This document shows, piece after piece, positions 8,139-16,905 of a stretch of 64,000 nucleotides of DNA; position 1 is the first letter of the stretch, and each line of letters opens with the position of its first letter. Origin of the DNA: Bdellovibrio sp. ArHS. GTDB lineage: Bacteria; Bdellovibrionota; Bdellovibrionia; Bdellovibrionales; Bdellovibrionaceae. The notes beneath the pieces are model-generated. The model did not search any database. It was not told the DNA's origin and was given only the letters and a program-made list of their open reading frames with translations. A program made the position numbers and the translations under genes. The stretch lies in contig NZ_JTEV01000010.1 of NCBI RefSeq assembly GCF_000786105.1, positions 1 to 64,000 on the forward strand, read 5' to 3'.

Positions 8139-9040
8139 TAAACCTTCTCCACGGAGTATTTACCTAACAGACCTGCAGGCTTGAAAATCAAAATCACAAT
8201 TAAAATGCCGAACGCCAGGGCGTCGCGATAGGTGCTGGAAAGATAGGCGACAACCATTTCTTCTGAAAGCCCCATAATCAAGGCTCCCAAAACCGCACCG
8301 CCCAAATTGCCGATGCCGCCCAGAACGGCGGCAACGAAAGCTTTCATGCCGATCATCATTCCCATCAAGGGATCAATTTTAGGGTATTTCATGCCGACCA
8401 GAACGCTGCCGACACCCGCGAGGGCCGAGCCGACAACGAACGTGAAAGCAATGATTCGATCCGGGTTGACGCCCATAAGGCTAGCGACCGAAGCGTTGCT
8501 GCTGACCGCGCGCATGGCGCGACCGATTTTGGTTTTAAAAATAAGAAACTGCAAAGCCACCATGGCAATAATGCTGACCACAAGCACAGTGACGTCGAAA
8601 GATTTAAGTTCGACGTTGCCGATATTAAAAAGAACGAAGTCGTTGATGACGGAAGGAAAGACTTTGGGATCTGCACCAAAAACGACCTGACCCGAATATT
8701 CCAAAAACAAACTGACACCGATGGCGGTAATCAGAATATTCAATTTCGGTGCATTTCTTAGGGGTCGATAAGCCAAACGTTCGATGACCAGTCCTAAAAG
8801 ACTGCAGCAAACCATAGAAACAAGAAGAAGAGTGATCAAAGAGGAAATGCCCGGGTTGTTTTCGATTCCCATCCAACGGGCAAAATAATAGGCGGCAAAA
8901 GCGCCCACCATGTAAACATCAGAGTGGGCGAAGTTGATCATTTTCAGGATTCCATACACCATCGTGTAACCAAGGGCGATCAGTGCGTAAATAGAACCAA
9001 GACTGATACCGTTGATAATGTGTTGTATGAAATCCTGCAT
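8138..9040 (-). CDS. livH: Branched-chain amino-acid ABC transporter permease LivH
   Basis: A 300-residue integral membrane permease. The N-terminal ISLGSIYALIALGYTMVYGI and MINFAHSDVYM are LivH hallmarks. GMKAFVAAVLGGIGNLGGA (about residues 228-246) is the coupling-loop motif. The gene starts 9 bp after the livK stop and ends overlapping livM. Partner of LivM in the membrane. Confidence 0.94.
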   Translation of the reverse strand: MQDFIQHIINGISLGSIYALIALGYTMVYGILKMINFAHSDVYMVGAFAAYYFARWMGIENNPGISSLITLLLVSMVCCSLLGLVIERLAYRPLRNAPKLNILITAIGVSLFLEYSGQVVFGADPKVFPSVINDFVLFNIGNVELKSFDVTVLVVSIIAMVALQFLIFKTKIGRAMRAVSSNASVASLMGVNPDRIIAFTFVVGSALAGVGSVLVGMKYPKIDPLMGMMIGMKAFVAAVLGGIGNLGGAVLGALIMGLSEEMVVAYLSSTYRDALAFGILIVILIFKPAGLLGKYSVEKV

Positions 9041-9049
9041 GCACCGTCC

Positions 9050-10171
9050 TTATGGCGTGATTGTCGTAATGTATTTTCGGTTGTTTCCGTCAACTTGGAT
9101 GATCACCGCGCTTTTCACCGCGTCCCGATTTTCATTCAAGGTGATTTTGCCTGTCACGCCCGCAAAATCTTTCGTCTTTGCTAGTTCATCACGAATAGAC
9201 TTGCCTGACAAGTCGGGAGCACGTTCAATCGCTGCCGCAAGAATTTTTCCTGCATCGTAGCCCAGAGCCGCCAAGGCATCGGGAGTCTCGTTGTATTTTG
9301 CTTTGAATTTTTTGATAAATTCAGTCACGGAAGGATCTGTTGATTCGGTTGTGTAGTGATTGGAATAGTAATTTCCGTTCACGGCCTCTTTGCCGATTTC
9401 TGATAACTTGTCGCTATCCCAGCCGTCGCCGCCCATCAGGGGAACTTTGATACCCAACTGACGAGCTTGTTGAGAAATCAATCCTACTTCTGTGTAGTAA
9501 CCCGGAACATAAATGCCTTCTGGATTTTTTGAGCGGATCTGAGTGAGCTGAGCTTTAAAATCGATATCGCCGGCTTGGTAGCTTAAGTCGTTAGTGATTT
9601 CTCCGCCGCGTTTTTTAAACTCTTCAGCGAAAACGTCCGCCAGGCCGACACTGTAATCATTTTTCACGTCACGTAGAATCGCCACTTTTTTAAGTTTTAA
9701 GTTTTCACTGGCAAATTTCGCCATCACGAAACCTTGGAAAGGGTCGATGAAGCAGATGCGAAAGACGTAATCGCCGATTTTAGTCACATCGGGATTTGTC
9801 GAAGCGGGAGAAAGAAATGGAACTTTGGCATTTTGGGCGATAGGACCTGCCGCTTTGGAGCGACCACTGGCAACACCGCCGATGATAGCGACAACTTTGT
9901 TTTGGTTGATCAGACGGGTCACCGCCGCAGCGGCTTCTTCGTTTTTGCCTTGGTCATCCAAAGTCACCAAGGAAATTTTCTTTCCTTTGATGCCCCCGGC
10001 AGCATTCACCTCATCTAGGGCCAAGCGAACGCCTTTATTTGAACTCAACCCAAAAGTGGCATCACTTCCGGTCAAAGAGTCATATTCACCAATAACAATT
10101 TCATTTTCTTTTTTCGTACATCCCGCAACCAGCGGAAGCACCAAAGCCAAAGTTAATAGCAGGCGTTTCAT
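9050..10171 (-). CDS. livK: ABC transporter substrate-binding lipoprotein LivK-like
   Basis: Type I periplasmic binding protein of the HAAT family; it delivers the ligand to LivHM. The start at 10171 (MKRLLLTLALVLPLVAGC) is supported by GAGG upstream and gives a lipoprotein signal with lipobox LVAGC; the longer frame adds 38 residues without signal features. The mature domain begins with ENEIVIGEYDSLTGSDATFG and contains GVRLALDEVNAAGG and VVAIIGGVASGRSKA, typical for the family. First gene of the operon, 103 bp downstream of pfkA. The ligand class cannot be set from sequence alone. Confidence 0.92.
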   Translation of the reverse strand: MKRLLLTLALVLPLVAGCTKKENEIVIGEYDSLTGSDATFGLSSNKGVRLALDEVNAAGGIKGKKISLVTLDDQGKNEEAAAAVTRLINQNKVVAIIGGVASGRSKAAGPIAQNAKVPFLSPASTNPDVTKIGDYVFRICFIDPFQGFVMAKFASENLKLKKVAILRDVKNDYSVGLADVFAEEFKKRGGEITNDLSYQAGDIDFKAQLTQIRSKNPEGIYVPGYYTEVGLISQQARQLGIKVPLMGGDGWDSDKLSEIGKEAVNGNYYSNHYTTESTDPSVTEFIKKFKAKYNETPDALAALGYDAGKILAAAIERAPDLSGKSIRDELAKTKDFAGVTGKITLNENRDAVKSAVIIQVDGNNRKYITTITP

Positions 10172-10249
10172 CGGAACCTCATTTCTCAGTGTGCAAAATA
10201 GATACACTCTAGAATTCAAGTTCCGAAAACTCTGGTCAAGATAAAAAGG

Positions 10250-10276
10250 CAGAAGAAAGGCTTCGGAGGAAGCCTT
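10250..10276 (-). terminator. Probable weak terminator after pfkA
   Basis: Perfect 8-bp stem AAGGCTTC (10257-10264) / GAAGCCTT (10269-10276) overlapping the pfkA stop codon. On the minus strand it is followed by TTCTTCTG, a poor U-tract, and later by CCTTTTT. Some read-through into liv is possible. Confidence 0.5.
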
Positions 10277-11264
10277 AAGTCGCAAGAATATTTGCTAAAG
10301 AAAGCAGATCCAACTGGGTCTTCTTTTCATTCTTAGTCACAAGATCCAAAGGCACTTGCACCAGGCGTTCACCCTCAGTGCCGATCATAATGTCGCAATA
10401 TCCTTTAAGCAGTGAATCGACTGCGGCAGCTCCCATGCGGCTGGCCAGTATTCGATCCGCGGCTGTCGGTGAGCCGCCACGCTGTTGATGACCTAAAATA
10501 CAGACTTTCGCATCCATGCCTGATTTTTTGCGAATGGCATCAGCAAGATCATAGGCGCGGCCCGGCTTTTGCCCTTCCGCCGTGATAAGAATACTGCTGG
10601 TTTTTCCGCGAGCGATGGCATCTTTGATACGGTCCAAAGCCTTTTCCACCGTCGTATTACCCTCAGGCGTGAAGATTTCCTCGGCTCCTCCCGCAAGACC
10701 CACATGTGATGCGATAAAGCCCGAATTGCGCCCCATCACCTCAACAATAAAAAGTCGATCGTGGGAGGCTGCGGTGTCACGAATGCGGTCAATAGCCTCT
10801 AAAGCCGTGTTCACTGCGGTATCAAAACCAATTGTTTTGTCGCTGCCGTAAATGTCATTGTCGATGGTTCCAGGCACACCCACGATTGGAATTTGGTGTT
10901 CTTCCCACAGGGCGTGTGCTCCGCGAAAAGATCCGTCGCCACCAATACACACCAAGGCGTCAATGCCGGCGGCTTTGAGATGTTGTGCTGCTTTAGCTCG
11001 GCCCTCAGGCTTCATAAATTCGGTAGAGCGGCCTGTTTTTAAAATAGTGCCGCCACGTTGAATGATGTTCGCCATATCACGCAGATGCAGTTGCGAAATT
11101 TTATTTTCCATCATTCCGACGTAGCCATTTTGGATGCCATAGACCTCGAGGTGTTGGGCAATCCCAACGCGAACAACCGCACGAATCGCGGCATTCATTC
11201 CCGGGGCGTCGCCACCGCTTGTATAGACACCGATCTTTTGAATTTTTTTGCTAAACTGAGCCAT
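10275..11264 (-). CDS. pfkA: ATP-dependent 6-phosphofructokinase
   Basis: Phosphorylates fructose 6-phosphate to fructose 1,6-bisphosphate, the committed step of glycolysis. The protein has 329 residues. GGDAPGMNAAIRA (17-29) is the nucleotide-binding loop, GGDGS spans 108-112 and PGTIDND 131-137 with catalytic base D135. MGRNSGFIA and GGAEEI complete the sugar-phosphate site. Glycines at the two specificity positions (GGDGS and PGTIDND) predict ATP rather than pyrophosphate as donor. It is transcribed toward the liv operon. No sign of truncation. Confidence 0.95.
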   Translation of the reverse strand: MAQFSKKIQKIGVYTSGGDAPGMNAAIRAVVRVGIAQHLEVYGIQNGYVGMMENKISQLHLRDMANIIQRGGTILKTGRSTEFMKPEGRAKAAQHLKAAGIDALVCIGGDGSFRGAHALWEEHQIPIVGVPGTIDNDIYGSDKTIGFDTAVNTALEAIDRIRDTAASHDRLFIVEVMGRNSGFIASHVGLAGGAEEIFTPEGNTTVEKALDRIKDAIARGKTSSILITAEGQKPGRAYDLADAIRKKSGMDAKVCILGHQQRGGSPTAADRILASRMGAAAVDSLLKGYCDIMIGTEGERLVQVPLDLVTKNEKKTQLDLLSLANILAT

Positions 11265-11323
11265 GGAGTAAGGCTACCGATCTGCGTTCGAAAAGCCAAG
11301 TTCATTTGGGAGAGGGGAAATAA

Positions 11324-11350
11324 AAAAGGCGTTCCGATGGAACGCCTTTT
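11324..11350 (-). terminator. Strong terminator between hup and pfkA
   Basis: Perfect 12-bp stem AAAAGGCGTTCC (11324-11335) / GGAACGCCTTTT (11339-11350) with a 3-base GAT loop. On the minus strand it is followed by a run of Ts (CCTTTTTTATTT), so it ends the hup transcript. Confidence 0.92.
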
Positions 11351-11375
11351 AATGATCGGAATCGTTTTTAAACGA

Positions 11376-11648
11376 TTACTTCACCATTGATTTGAATTCT
11401 GCGCCAGCGCGGAATTTTGGAGCCCAAGCAGCTGGAATTTTGATTGCTTTACCAGTTTGTGGGTTGCGACCAGTGCGAGCTTTGCGTTTTGCTTTAGTGA
11501 AAGTACCGAAGCCAACAAGTTTAACGTCGTCGCCTTTTTTAACTGATTTTTTGATGTTTTCTACTGCGCAATCAAGGATCATTTCAGCTTGAGCTTTAGA
11601 AACTTTTGTTTCAGTAGCGATTTTTTCGATAAGTTGAGCTTTGTTCAT
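11376..11648 (-). CDS. hup: HU-family nucleoid DNA-binding protein
   Basis: A 90-residue histone-like protein that bends and compacts DNA as a dimer. The start at 11648 (MNKAQLIEKIATETKVSK) is the conserved HU N-terminus; the longer frame adds seven spurious residues, and GAGG lies upstream of this ATG. The DNA-binding arm carries the family signature GFGTFTKAKRKARTGRNPQTG (about residues 46-66). It is a single-gene unit closed by a strong terminator. Confidence 0.95.
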   Translation of the reverse strand: MNKAQLIEKIATETKVSKAQAEMILDCAVENIKKSVKKGDDVKLVGFGTFTKAKRKARTGRNPQTGKAIKIPAAWAPKFRAGAEFKSMVK

Positions 11649-11807
11649 GTGAACTCCTCTTTGAGACACCTTTGTGTGTCCGTCGTTGTAAATAAAAATC
11701 GTGATGATAACTCTTCGTCATCCAATGACATCGTCATGAAAATGCAAAATCTGAAATTCGTCAATAGCAAAATGTGAAAACGACTCTGAGTGCGCGTTTC
11801 AGCCGCA

Positions 11808-12026
11808 TCAGTGCATGTCTTCAGAAGAATCTTCGTCGTCCATACTTAAAGCATCACTTGAAGAATCTTTGACGGGAATTTTGTATTCTTCGCTGGCCCA
11901 CGCGCCAAGATCGATGATGCGGCATCGTTCTGAGCAGAAGGGACGAAAAGGATTTTCTGGTGAGTACAACGCTAAACGCCCGCACTGCGGGCATTTAACT
12001 TGTCTTGGTTTTTGAGGTTCTGTCAT
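11808..12026 (-). CDS. yacG: YacG-type zinc-binding protein (DNA gyrase inhibitor family)
   Basis: A 72-residue protein. The zinc-ribbon is formed by CPQC (12-15) and CSERC (31-35), with the family pattern [23 protein letters not shown]. In E. coli YacG binds the GyrB C-terminal domain and inhibits gyrase; that role is taken from the family and not shown here. The tail (about 53-72) is serine- and acid-rich ([15 protein letters not shown]), a common YacG feature. Hup, encoded just upstream, is also a DNA-topology factor, but they are separate units. Confidence 0.9.
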   Translation of the reverse strand: MTEPQKPRQVKCPQCGRLALYSPENPFRPFCSERCRIIDLGAWASEEYKIPVKDSSSDALSMDDEDSSEDMH

Positions 12027-12071
12027 AAGTGAATCTTTGCTGAGTCTTGCCGCGAGTGCAAGACGCAGAGC

Positions 12072-12794
12072 TTAGTATCTTTTAAATTTACCTGTTGCGA
12101 ACTTCGTTGCGACGTTGTTGTACGGGTAATAAAGATCATAGGTGAAGTAACCGTCTTGCAAAGTTCCCTGAAGAACTTGGATTTGGATCAAGCGTAAACC
12201 GCCGCCGTTCCAGTAAGAACCCTGCGCACGGATCTCAAAACCTTTACTGTTATTGATCAAGCTGAATGTGTTGTTCGAGTTCAAAACAAGCGGATTGAAC
12301 GCAACGCCACCGGCATCCCAACCCAAGCTGAAGTTCCATTGGAAGAAACTTGGAGCCGGATAAGCTTCGAAGCGCACCGCTGGTCGCATCGAACTGTCCA
12401 TGGAAAATGCAACTTTGAATGAACCAGAAACCCAGTTGTTACAATCTGAAAGACCGCCATTCCAGCCCCAGATGTTTCTGTCACACACAGCCATCGCTTC
12501 TTTAAGGAATTGTTTGTAGGCGCCCGAATTTACGATCGTCATGTCGCCATTGACAGTGGATACTCCGCCCCAATTGTTCACGTAGGAACGATTGAAGTCA
12601 TAATATTGTACAGGGCCTGTGATAGTTCCGGTTCCAGGGTTTGAACCATTCACCCACACGCAGTAGGCGCCGTTGTACACATAGCCAGTAGGGCAGGTGT
12701 AAGTTGTGGTTCCACCCCCATCACCATTGCTACAGCCAGCCATCACCGCCGCGACAGACATCATCGCAACTAAGGATGCTAAGAGCTTTTTCAT
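12072..12794 (-). CDS. Predicted outer lipoprotein, unknown function
   Basis: The start at 12794 (MKKLLASLVAMMSVAAVMAGC) follows GAGG and yields a clear lipoprotein signal with lipobox VMAGC at residues 17-21. After the cysteine come a Gly/Thr-rich linker and a short Cys pair segment (CPTGYVYNGAYC). A domain of about 180 residues rich in Trp, Asn and Tyr then runs to the C-terminus (YNNVATKFATGKFKRY). I recognise no family. The aromatic/Asn-rich composition suggests a beta-structured, possibly carbohydrate-facing surface domain, which is speculative. Confidence 0.75.
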   Translation of the reverse strand: MKKLLASLVAMMSVAAVMAGCSNGDGGGTTTYTCPTGYVYNGAYCVWVNGSNPGTGTITGPVQYYDFNRSYVNNWGGVSTVNGDMTIVNSGAYKQFLKEAMAVCDRNIWGWNGGLSDCNNWVSGSFKVAFSMDSSMRPAVRFEAYPAPSFFQWNFSLGWDAGGVAFNPLVLNSNNTFSLINNSKGFEIRAQGSYWNGGGLRLIQIQVLQGTLQDGYFTYDLYYPYNNVATKFATGKFKRY

Positions 12795-13060
12795 AACAAA
12801 CCTCTTTCTAAATAAACTTCTACATCTAATCTGCAATACAGAAGTCATGCCACATAAGTGTGTCGATGAGTCCGCGCTATTTTCGTGCTGAAGGCGGGGC
12901 AAGTGTTTAAACCTTAGTGAGCGGGGTCAATTTGTGTCACATCAGGAAAATCTCAAAATGAGACAAGCTTATTTTCACTCGGAAAAGCGCCGTTTTTAGG
13001 AATACCAATTGGAATCTTTTCCGTCGAGAAAACAGCAGATCTGTGATAAGGTGCCCCGTT

Positions 13061-13870
13061 ATGATCCAGCGAAAGTATTTACCTTACATTCTTGGAGCTG
13101 TTCTTCTGATGGCTCTTCTGGCGATGGCGCAGTCGCCGCGCGTTTTATTTAAAAGCAAAACTGGTCAACGTGTGCAAGTACAAGAATCCACGTCAGGATA
13201 CTTCTATCTTCCGGTGGGCTCCAAGAACGTCTCTGGTCTGACCGAGATTGATTATGCGCAGTTGCTTGGCCAGTTTCTGGTAAAAAATATGGCCAAAGTG
13301 CAAGATGCGACAGGAAAAAAGCTGATCATCCCCTACGAGTGGCAAAGTCCTTACTTCGCGGCGTTCGCGCAGCAAAAAGAAGATTTTATGCAGATCTCTG
13401 TTTGGGGTGGAATGGTGCGCGCGCCCGGAGCAACTAAAGCGGCTTTAGCGGCGATTCTTTGTCATGAGCTCGGTCATATTCTTGGCGGCGAGCCCCGCCA
13501 AACTATTCCGGGCTCGGACTGGGCTTCGATTGAAGGCCAGTCGGACTATTACGCCGCTTCTGTGTGTTTACCGGAATTACTAAGTGCCTACCCTGACCTC
13601 GTGTCATCCATCGACGAAGACGTAAAAAAGGTGTGTGAGCAAAACGAGCTGTGCGAAAAGACCTTGCAGGCTGGCGTAGAAATGGTGCGACTGCTGCAAA
13701 AATACTCCTACCGGGAATATACGCCGGTCAGTCTGTTCACTCCCGCGCCGGCTGCTTCAGAGCTGATTCGTAACACCTATCCTTCGGATCAATGTCGTAT
13801 GGATAGCTTTGTGCAAGGCAGTCTTTGTCAATTAGGAGCTTGTCGTGCTCCGGTGTGTTGGCTTCCGTAA
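13061..13870 (+). CDS. Exported M48-like zinc metallopeptidase
   Basis: A 269-residue protein with an N-terminal hydrophobic segment (about 7-24) acting as signal or anchor. The zinc-binding HELGH motif lies at 135-139 within AAILCHELGHILGG; E158 in SIEGQSDYYA is the probable third ligand, as in gluzincins that use EGxxD. The C-terminal part has several cysteines (CEKT, CRMD, CQLGACRAPVCW) suggesting disulfides in the periplasm. The ATG at 13061 follows AAGGTG and is preferred to the upstream in-frame ATG at 13043. Its 3' end overlaps lgt convergently by 39 bp. Substrate unknown. Confidence 0.8.
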   Translation: MIQRKYLPYILGAVLLMALLAMAQSPRVLFKSKTGQRVQVQESTSGYFYLPVGSKNVSGLTEIDYAQLLGQFLVKNMAKVQDATGKKLIIPYEWQSPYFAAFAQQKEDFMQISVWGGMVRAPGATKAALAAILCHELGHILGGEPRQTIPGSDWASIEGQSDYYAASVCLPELLSAYPDLVSSIDEDVKKVCEQNELCEKTLQAGVEMVRLLQKYSYREYTPVSLFTPAPAASELIRNTYPSDQCRMDSFVQGSLCQLGACRAPVCWLP

Positions 13871-14572
13871 AAGAAAATAAAATCCCAACGCGATAATCAA
13901 GAAGCTGATCCAACTTGAAATGGACATTCCTAAAGAAGGGCCGCGGAAGTCGTCGCGGAAGAATTCCATAATCAGGCGTCCAATCGCATGCAGAATCATC
14001 CAGATATAAAAAACAGCTCCGACTCGTTTTCGAGGAGCTTTTTCCAGACCTAAAAGAATAAATAAAACGCCCAGCTCCCAAGCGGCGGCGTAAGCTTGTG
14101 TGGGGTGTCGTCCCCCATAGGCCCATGGCAGTTCGCAGTATTTTCCGAAGCAACATCCCGCCAACAGGCAAGCGATGCGACCCATGACGTAAGAAAACGA
14201 AAGGACCGGAGCAAACATATCCAGATAGTTTTCAAGCTGGGATTTGTTTTTAAGAAACAAATAAATGATGGCCGCAAATCCTGCGAGCAGCGCCCCGCCA
14301 TAAAAGACAAATCCGCCATTCCATATTTGCAGGACGCGAGTTGGTTCTTCACGATAGTAAGGAAAGTCTTCGTAAAACACGTGAAAAAGACGGCCCCCGA
14401 TGAACCCCGAGACCATCACGATAAGACTTAAGTCTAGCGTCAACCGTCGCGAAAGCCCCAATGAGTGCGATCGCTGCACCAGCCACCAAAGGCAAATACT
14501 CACCGTCATACTTAAAATTAAGTAGTAGGTGGGAACTGCAAAATGGGATGAAAGAGGAATCACAGGATACAA
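13832..14572 (-). CDS. lgt: Prolipoprotein diacylglyceryl transferase
   Basis: Lgt transfers diacylglycerol from phosphatidylglycerol to the lipobox cysteine, the first step of lipoprotein maturation. Motifs are GRLFHVFYEDF, GGFVFYGG, GRIACLLAGCCFG and GRHPTQAYAAAWE, with about seven membrane helices. At 246 residues it is shorter than E. coli Lgt (291). The frame begins with TTG at 14572, four bases after GGAGG; a GTG at 14563 is an alternative. Many predicted lipoproteins in this window depend on it, and lspA lies 8 kb away. The 3' end overlaps the convergent metallopeptidase gene. Confidence 0.9.
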   Translation of the reverse strand: MYPVIPLSSHFAVPTYYLILSMTVSICLWWLVQRSHSLGLSRRLTLDLSLIVMVSGFIGGRLFHVFYEDFPYYREEPTRVLQIWNGGFVFYGGALLAGFAAIIYLFLKNKSQLENYLDMFAPVLSFSYVMGRIACLLAGCCFGKYCELPWAYGGRHPTQAYAAAWELGVLFILLGLEKAPRKRVGAVFYIWMILHAIGRLIMEFFRDDFRGPSLGMSISSWISFLIIALGFYFLLRKPTHRSTTSS

Positions 14573-14677
14573 AAAACCTCCGCCTACACCGACGATAGAC
14601 TTAATTTTCTTTTATTCCCTAAAATATTCAACTCGATTCTGGTCAAGCCCTGACAACTAATTACATAATGACAATAT

Positions 14678-16108
14678 ATGAAGTTGCACCCTGCCGAAAT
14701 TGCTAAGGAAATTAAAAGTTTCTCGTTCTTCAAATCGTTCAGTGAGGATTTGCTTCTACAGGCCTCAGCAATGATTCATTTGGAAACTATTCCGGCGGGA
14801 AGCCTTATTCTTCAAGAAGGAAAAAAGAACACATCTCTTTTTTTTCTTAGAGCGGGTTCTGTCGAAGTCGCGCTGGCGGGCGAAGTGATCGCGACTTTAA
14901 GCACACCCGGCGAAGTTTTTGGTGAAATGAGTGTCATCACTTCAAATCTGACCTCCACGACGGTGAAGGCTTTGACTCCGGTCGAATGCTTTGTCATTCG
15001 CTCTGAGGATTTTGGCCATGTTCATCCGAAAGACAAAGATCGTTTCCAGGCTCTTTTGTATCAGATCTACTGTTTCATTTTGACCGAGCGACTGATGCGA
15101 ACCAACGAAAAAGCCCGCCTTTTTGAGATTCTCAATCGAGAATTGCATGAGGCACAAAGCGCCATTGAACAAAGTGGTGGAGGACGGGTTCTTTTGGTTG
15201 AACCCGATAAAAAGCAGCAGTTACCGATCCGCATGGCTTTGGGTGGCACCGGTGTGCAGTTGGATATCGCCAGCGACTCGGCGATGGGACACTCTTTCTT
15301 GACCGAAAATAAGTATGACATCGTTCTTTGTGAAGAAGACTGCGTGGACGTGCTGAAGGATGTGCAGGATAAAAAATCCGCTCCCTATGCTGTTTTGCTT
15401 ACTAATAAGAATGTGCAGGGTAATCTGCAAGTCCTGGAGAAAAATCGTTTCGTCGAACACATTATCTCTCGCGATGCGGAAGATAGAAATGCGACGATAC
15501 GCTATGTTCTTACGGCTTTAAGTAAATTGTTGAATAAAGATCTTTTTGGTATTGAAAAATACCTGACCTGGGGAGTAGAGGTGCAGAGTCGCGCCGTGAC
15601 CCATTCTGGGCAGCGGGAAGCACTTCGTGAAGATATTTACGCCTATTTTAAGAAGATGGGTATTCGCAGCACAGTGCTTGATCGCGTAAATACTGTGGTT
15701 GAAGAAATGCTGATGAATGCCATCTATGATGCGCCTGTGGATGCGCAGGGAAAGTCCATCTTCAATCACATTTCCCGTAAAGAAGAAGTTAAACTGGACA
15801 CCCACCAGCAGTCCTTACTGACCTTTGCCAGTGACGGCGTTTTGTTGGCAGTGTCGGTGAAAGATCCATTTGGTTCGTTAACAAAAAACATCATCGTGGA
15901 CTATCTTTTAAGCTGTTATAACGGCCAAGCCGGCAGTATGAATAAAGAAAAAGGTGGGGCCGGTCGAGGATTGCATCAGATTATTGAGAATGCGGATCTG
16001 ACGGTGTTCAACGTGAAAAAAGGCGTGCGCACCGAAGTGATCTGTTTGTTTAATGTTGACGGTCAAAAGCGCGAAGCTCAGCCTTCATTCCACTATTTCT
16101 TCGTGTAA
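14678..16108 (+). CDS. Cyclic-nucleotide-binding / degenerate receiver / GHKL ATPase fusion protein
   Basis: A 476-residue cytoplasmic protein with three parts. Residues 10-130 form a cNMP-binding beta-roll (GSLILQEGKKNTSLFFLRAGSV, GEVFGEMSVI). After a helical linker (about 135-165), residues 169-285 resemble a receiver domain: VLLVEPDKKQ replaces the usual acidic pair, and the phosphorylation region reads IVLCEEDCVD, so it is probably not phosphorylated. Residues about 315-462 resemble a GHKL ATPase of anti-sigma/SpoIIAB type, with N-box VVEEMLMNAIYDA, a D-box KDPFGSLT and a G-box GGAGRGLHQI; no HisKA dimer domain is present. It may be a nucleotide-gated switch or anti-sigma-like factor, which is inference. 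Confidence 0.8.
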   Translation: MKLHPAEIAKEIKSFSFFKSFSEDLLLQASAMIHLETIPAGSLILQEGKKNTSLFFLRAGSVEVALAGEVIATLSTPGEVFGEMSVITSNLTSTTVKALTPVECFVIRSEDFGHVHPKDKDRFQALLYQIYCFILTERLMRTNEKARLFEILNRELHEAQSAIEQSGGGRVLLVEPDKKQQLPIRMALGGTGVQLDIASDSAMGHSFLTENKYDIVLCEEDCVDVLKDVQDKKSAPYAVLLTNKNVQGNLQVLEKNRFVEHIISRDAEDRNATIRYVLTALSKLLNKDLFGIEKYLTWGVEVQSRAVTHSGQREALREDIYAYFKKMGIRSTVLDRVNTVVEEMLMNAIYDAPVDAQGKSIFNHISRKEEVKLDTHQQSLLTFASDGVLLAVSVKDPFGSLTKNIIVDYLLSCYNGQAGSMNKEKGGAGRGLHQIIENADLTVFNVKKGVRTEVICLFNVDGQKREAQPSFHYFFV

Positions 16109-16905
16109 CTTAAAAAGCCGATCAGCATTTGCCCGATCAATATACAAGGCACCGTGGGTAATTCCGTGGATGCCAGCGAAACCGCAAATCCCAAAACACT
16201 TCCCAAAGAGGCAATGACAACAACCTTTGTTGTATAAGACTGAAGATTTTTGCTTCGCAAAGACGCAAAGCTGGTCGCAATGAACAATGATCCCATGGTG
16301 TAAAGATATCCCATGCTCTGCACCGCCACCGTCGTTAAAATCAATGTTCCAATATCAAAGATCTTATTTCTATGATTGCGATGAATGAAGCTGTGATTAA
16401 CCAACTGAAAGGAAATCATCGAGAGCTCTTGCCAACGCCAGAAAAGAAAGGCGCCAAAGGCGGCTCCCGCCACCAGGCTCATTTGCGCAGCCTTGTCACT
16501 CATGACGGCAATGTCTCCGAAATAGGCGGCCGCCATATGTGACTCTAATGCGGGAGTGATCGAGGTGATAAGATAGGTCAAAGACAGAAAGAATACGAAA
16601 AGAGTCAAATAAATATGATTACGATCGGCTCGGGACTCAATCCAGAAGTCCGAAATAAGCAAAGTAATCCAACCCAAGCAAAGACCCAGAATAAGATTCA
16701 GACTATGAAAGTCCGTCCCTAAAATTAAATTAAGAACAAACCCAAGCACGATGCCTAATGAAGAACCTTGCCCCAGGACAAAGATTTGCGTGCTCTTGGC
16801 TCGCGCTGTCCACTGGCCTCCGATCAGCGCCAGGACCGTCGCCATAACCACACTAGCTGGAAGCGCCCACTGATAGATTTTTAGTAAGTCCAGGAATGAG
16901 CTCAT
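16093..16905 (-). CDS. znuB: Metal ABC transporter permease (ZnuB family)
   Basis: A 270-residue membrane protein of the ABC-3 family with about eight hydrophobic helices. The order of helices and the N-terminal region (WALPASVVMATVLALIGGQW), QGSSLGIVLG and the LTTVAVQSMGYLYTMGSLF segment fit ZnuB/MntB permeases. It is the last gene of the uptake operon, overlaps the ATPase gene by 4 bp and overlaps the convergent cNMP gene by 16 bp. Zinc rather than manganese is suggested only by the neighbouring solute-binding protein and the His-rich proteins. Confidence 0.85.
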   Translation of the reverse strand: MSSFLDLLKIYQWALPASVVMATVLALIGGQWTARAKSTQIFVLGQGSSLGIVLGFVLNLILGTDFHSLNLILGLCLGWITLLISDFWIESRADRNHIYLTLFVFFLSLTYLITSITPALESHMAAAYFGDIAVMSDKAAQMSLVAGAAFGAFLFWRWQELSMISFQLVNHSFIHRNHRNKIFDIGTLILTTVAVQSMGYLYTMGSLFIATSFASLRSKNLQSYTTKVVVIASLGSVLGFAVSLASTELPTVPCILIGQMLIGFLSYTKK

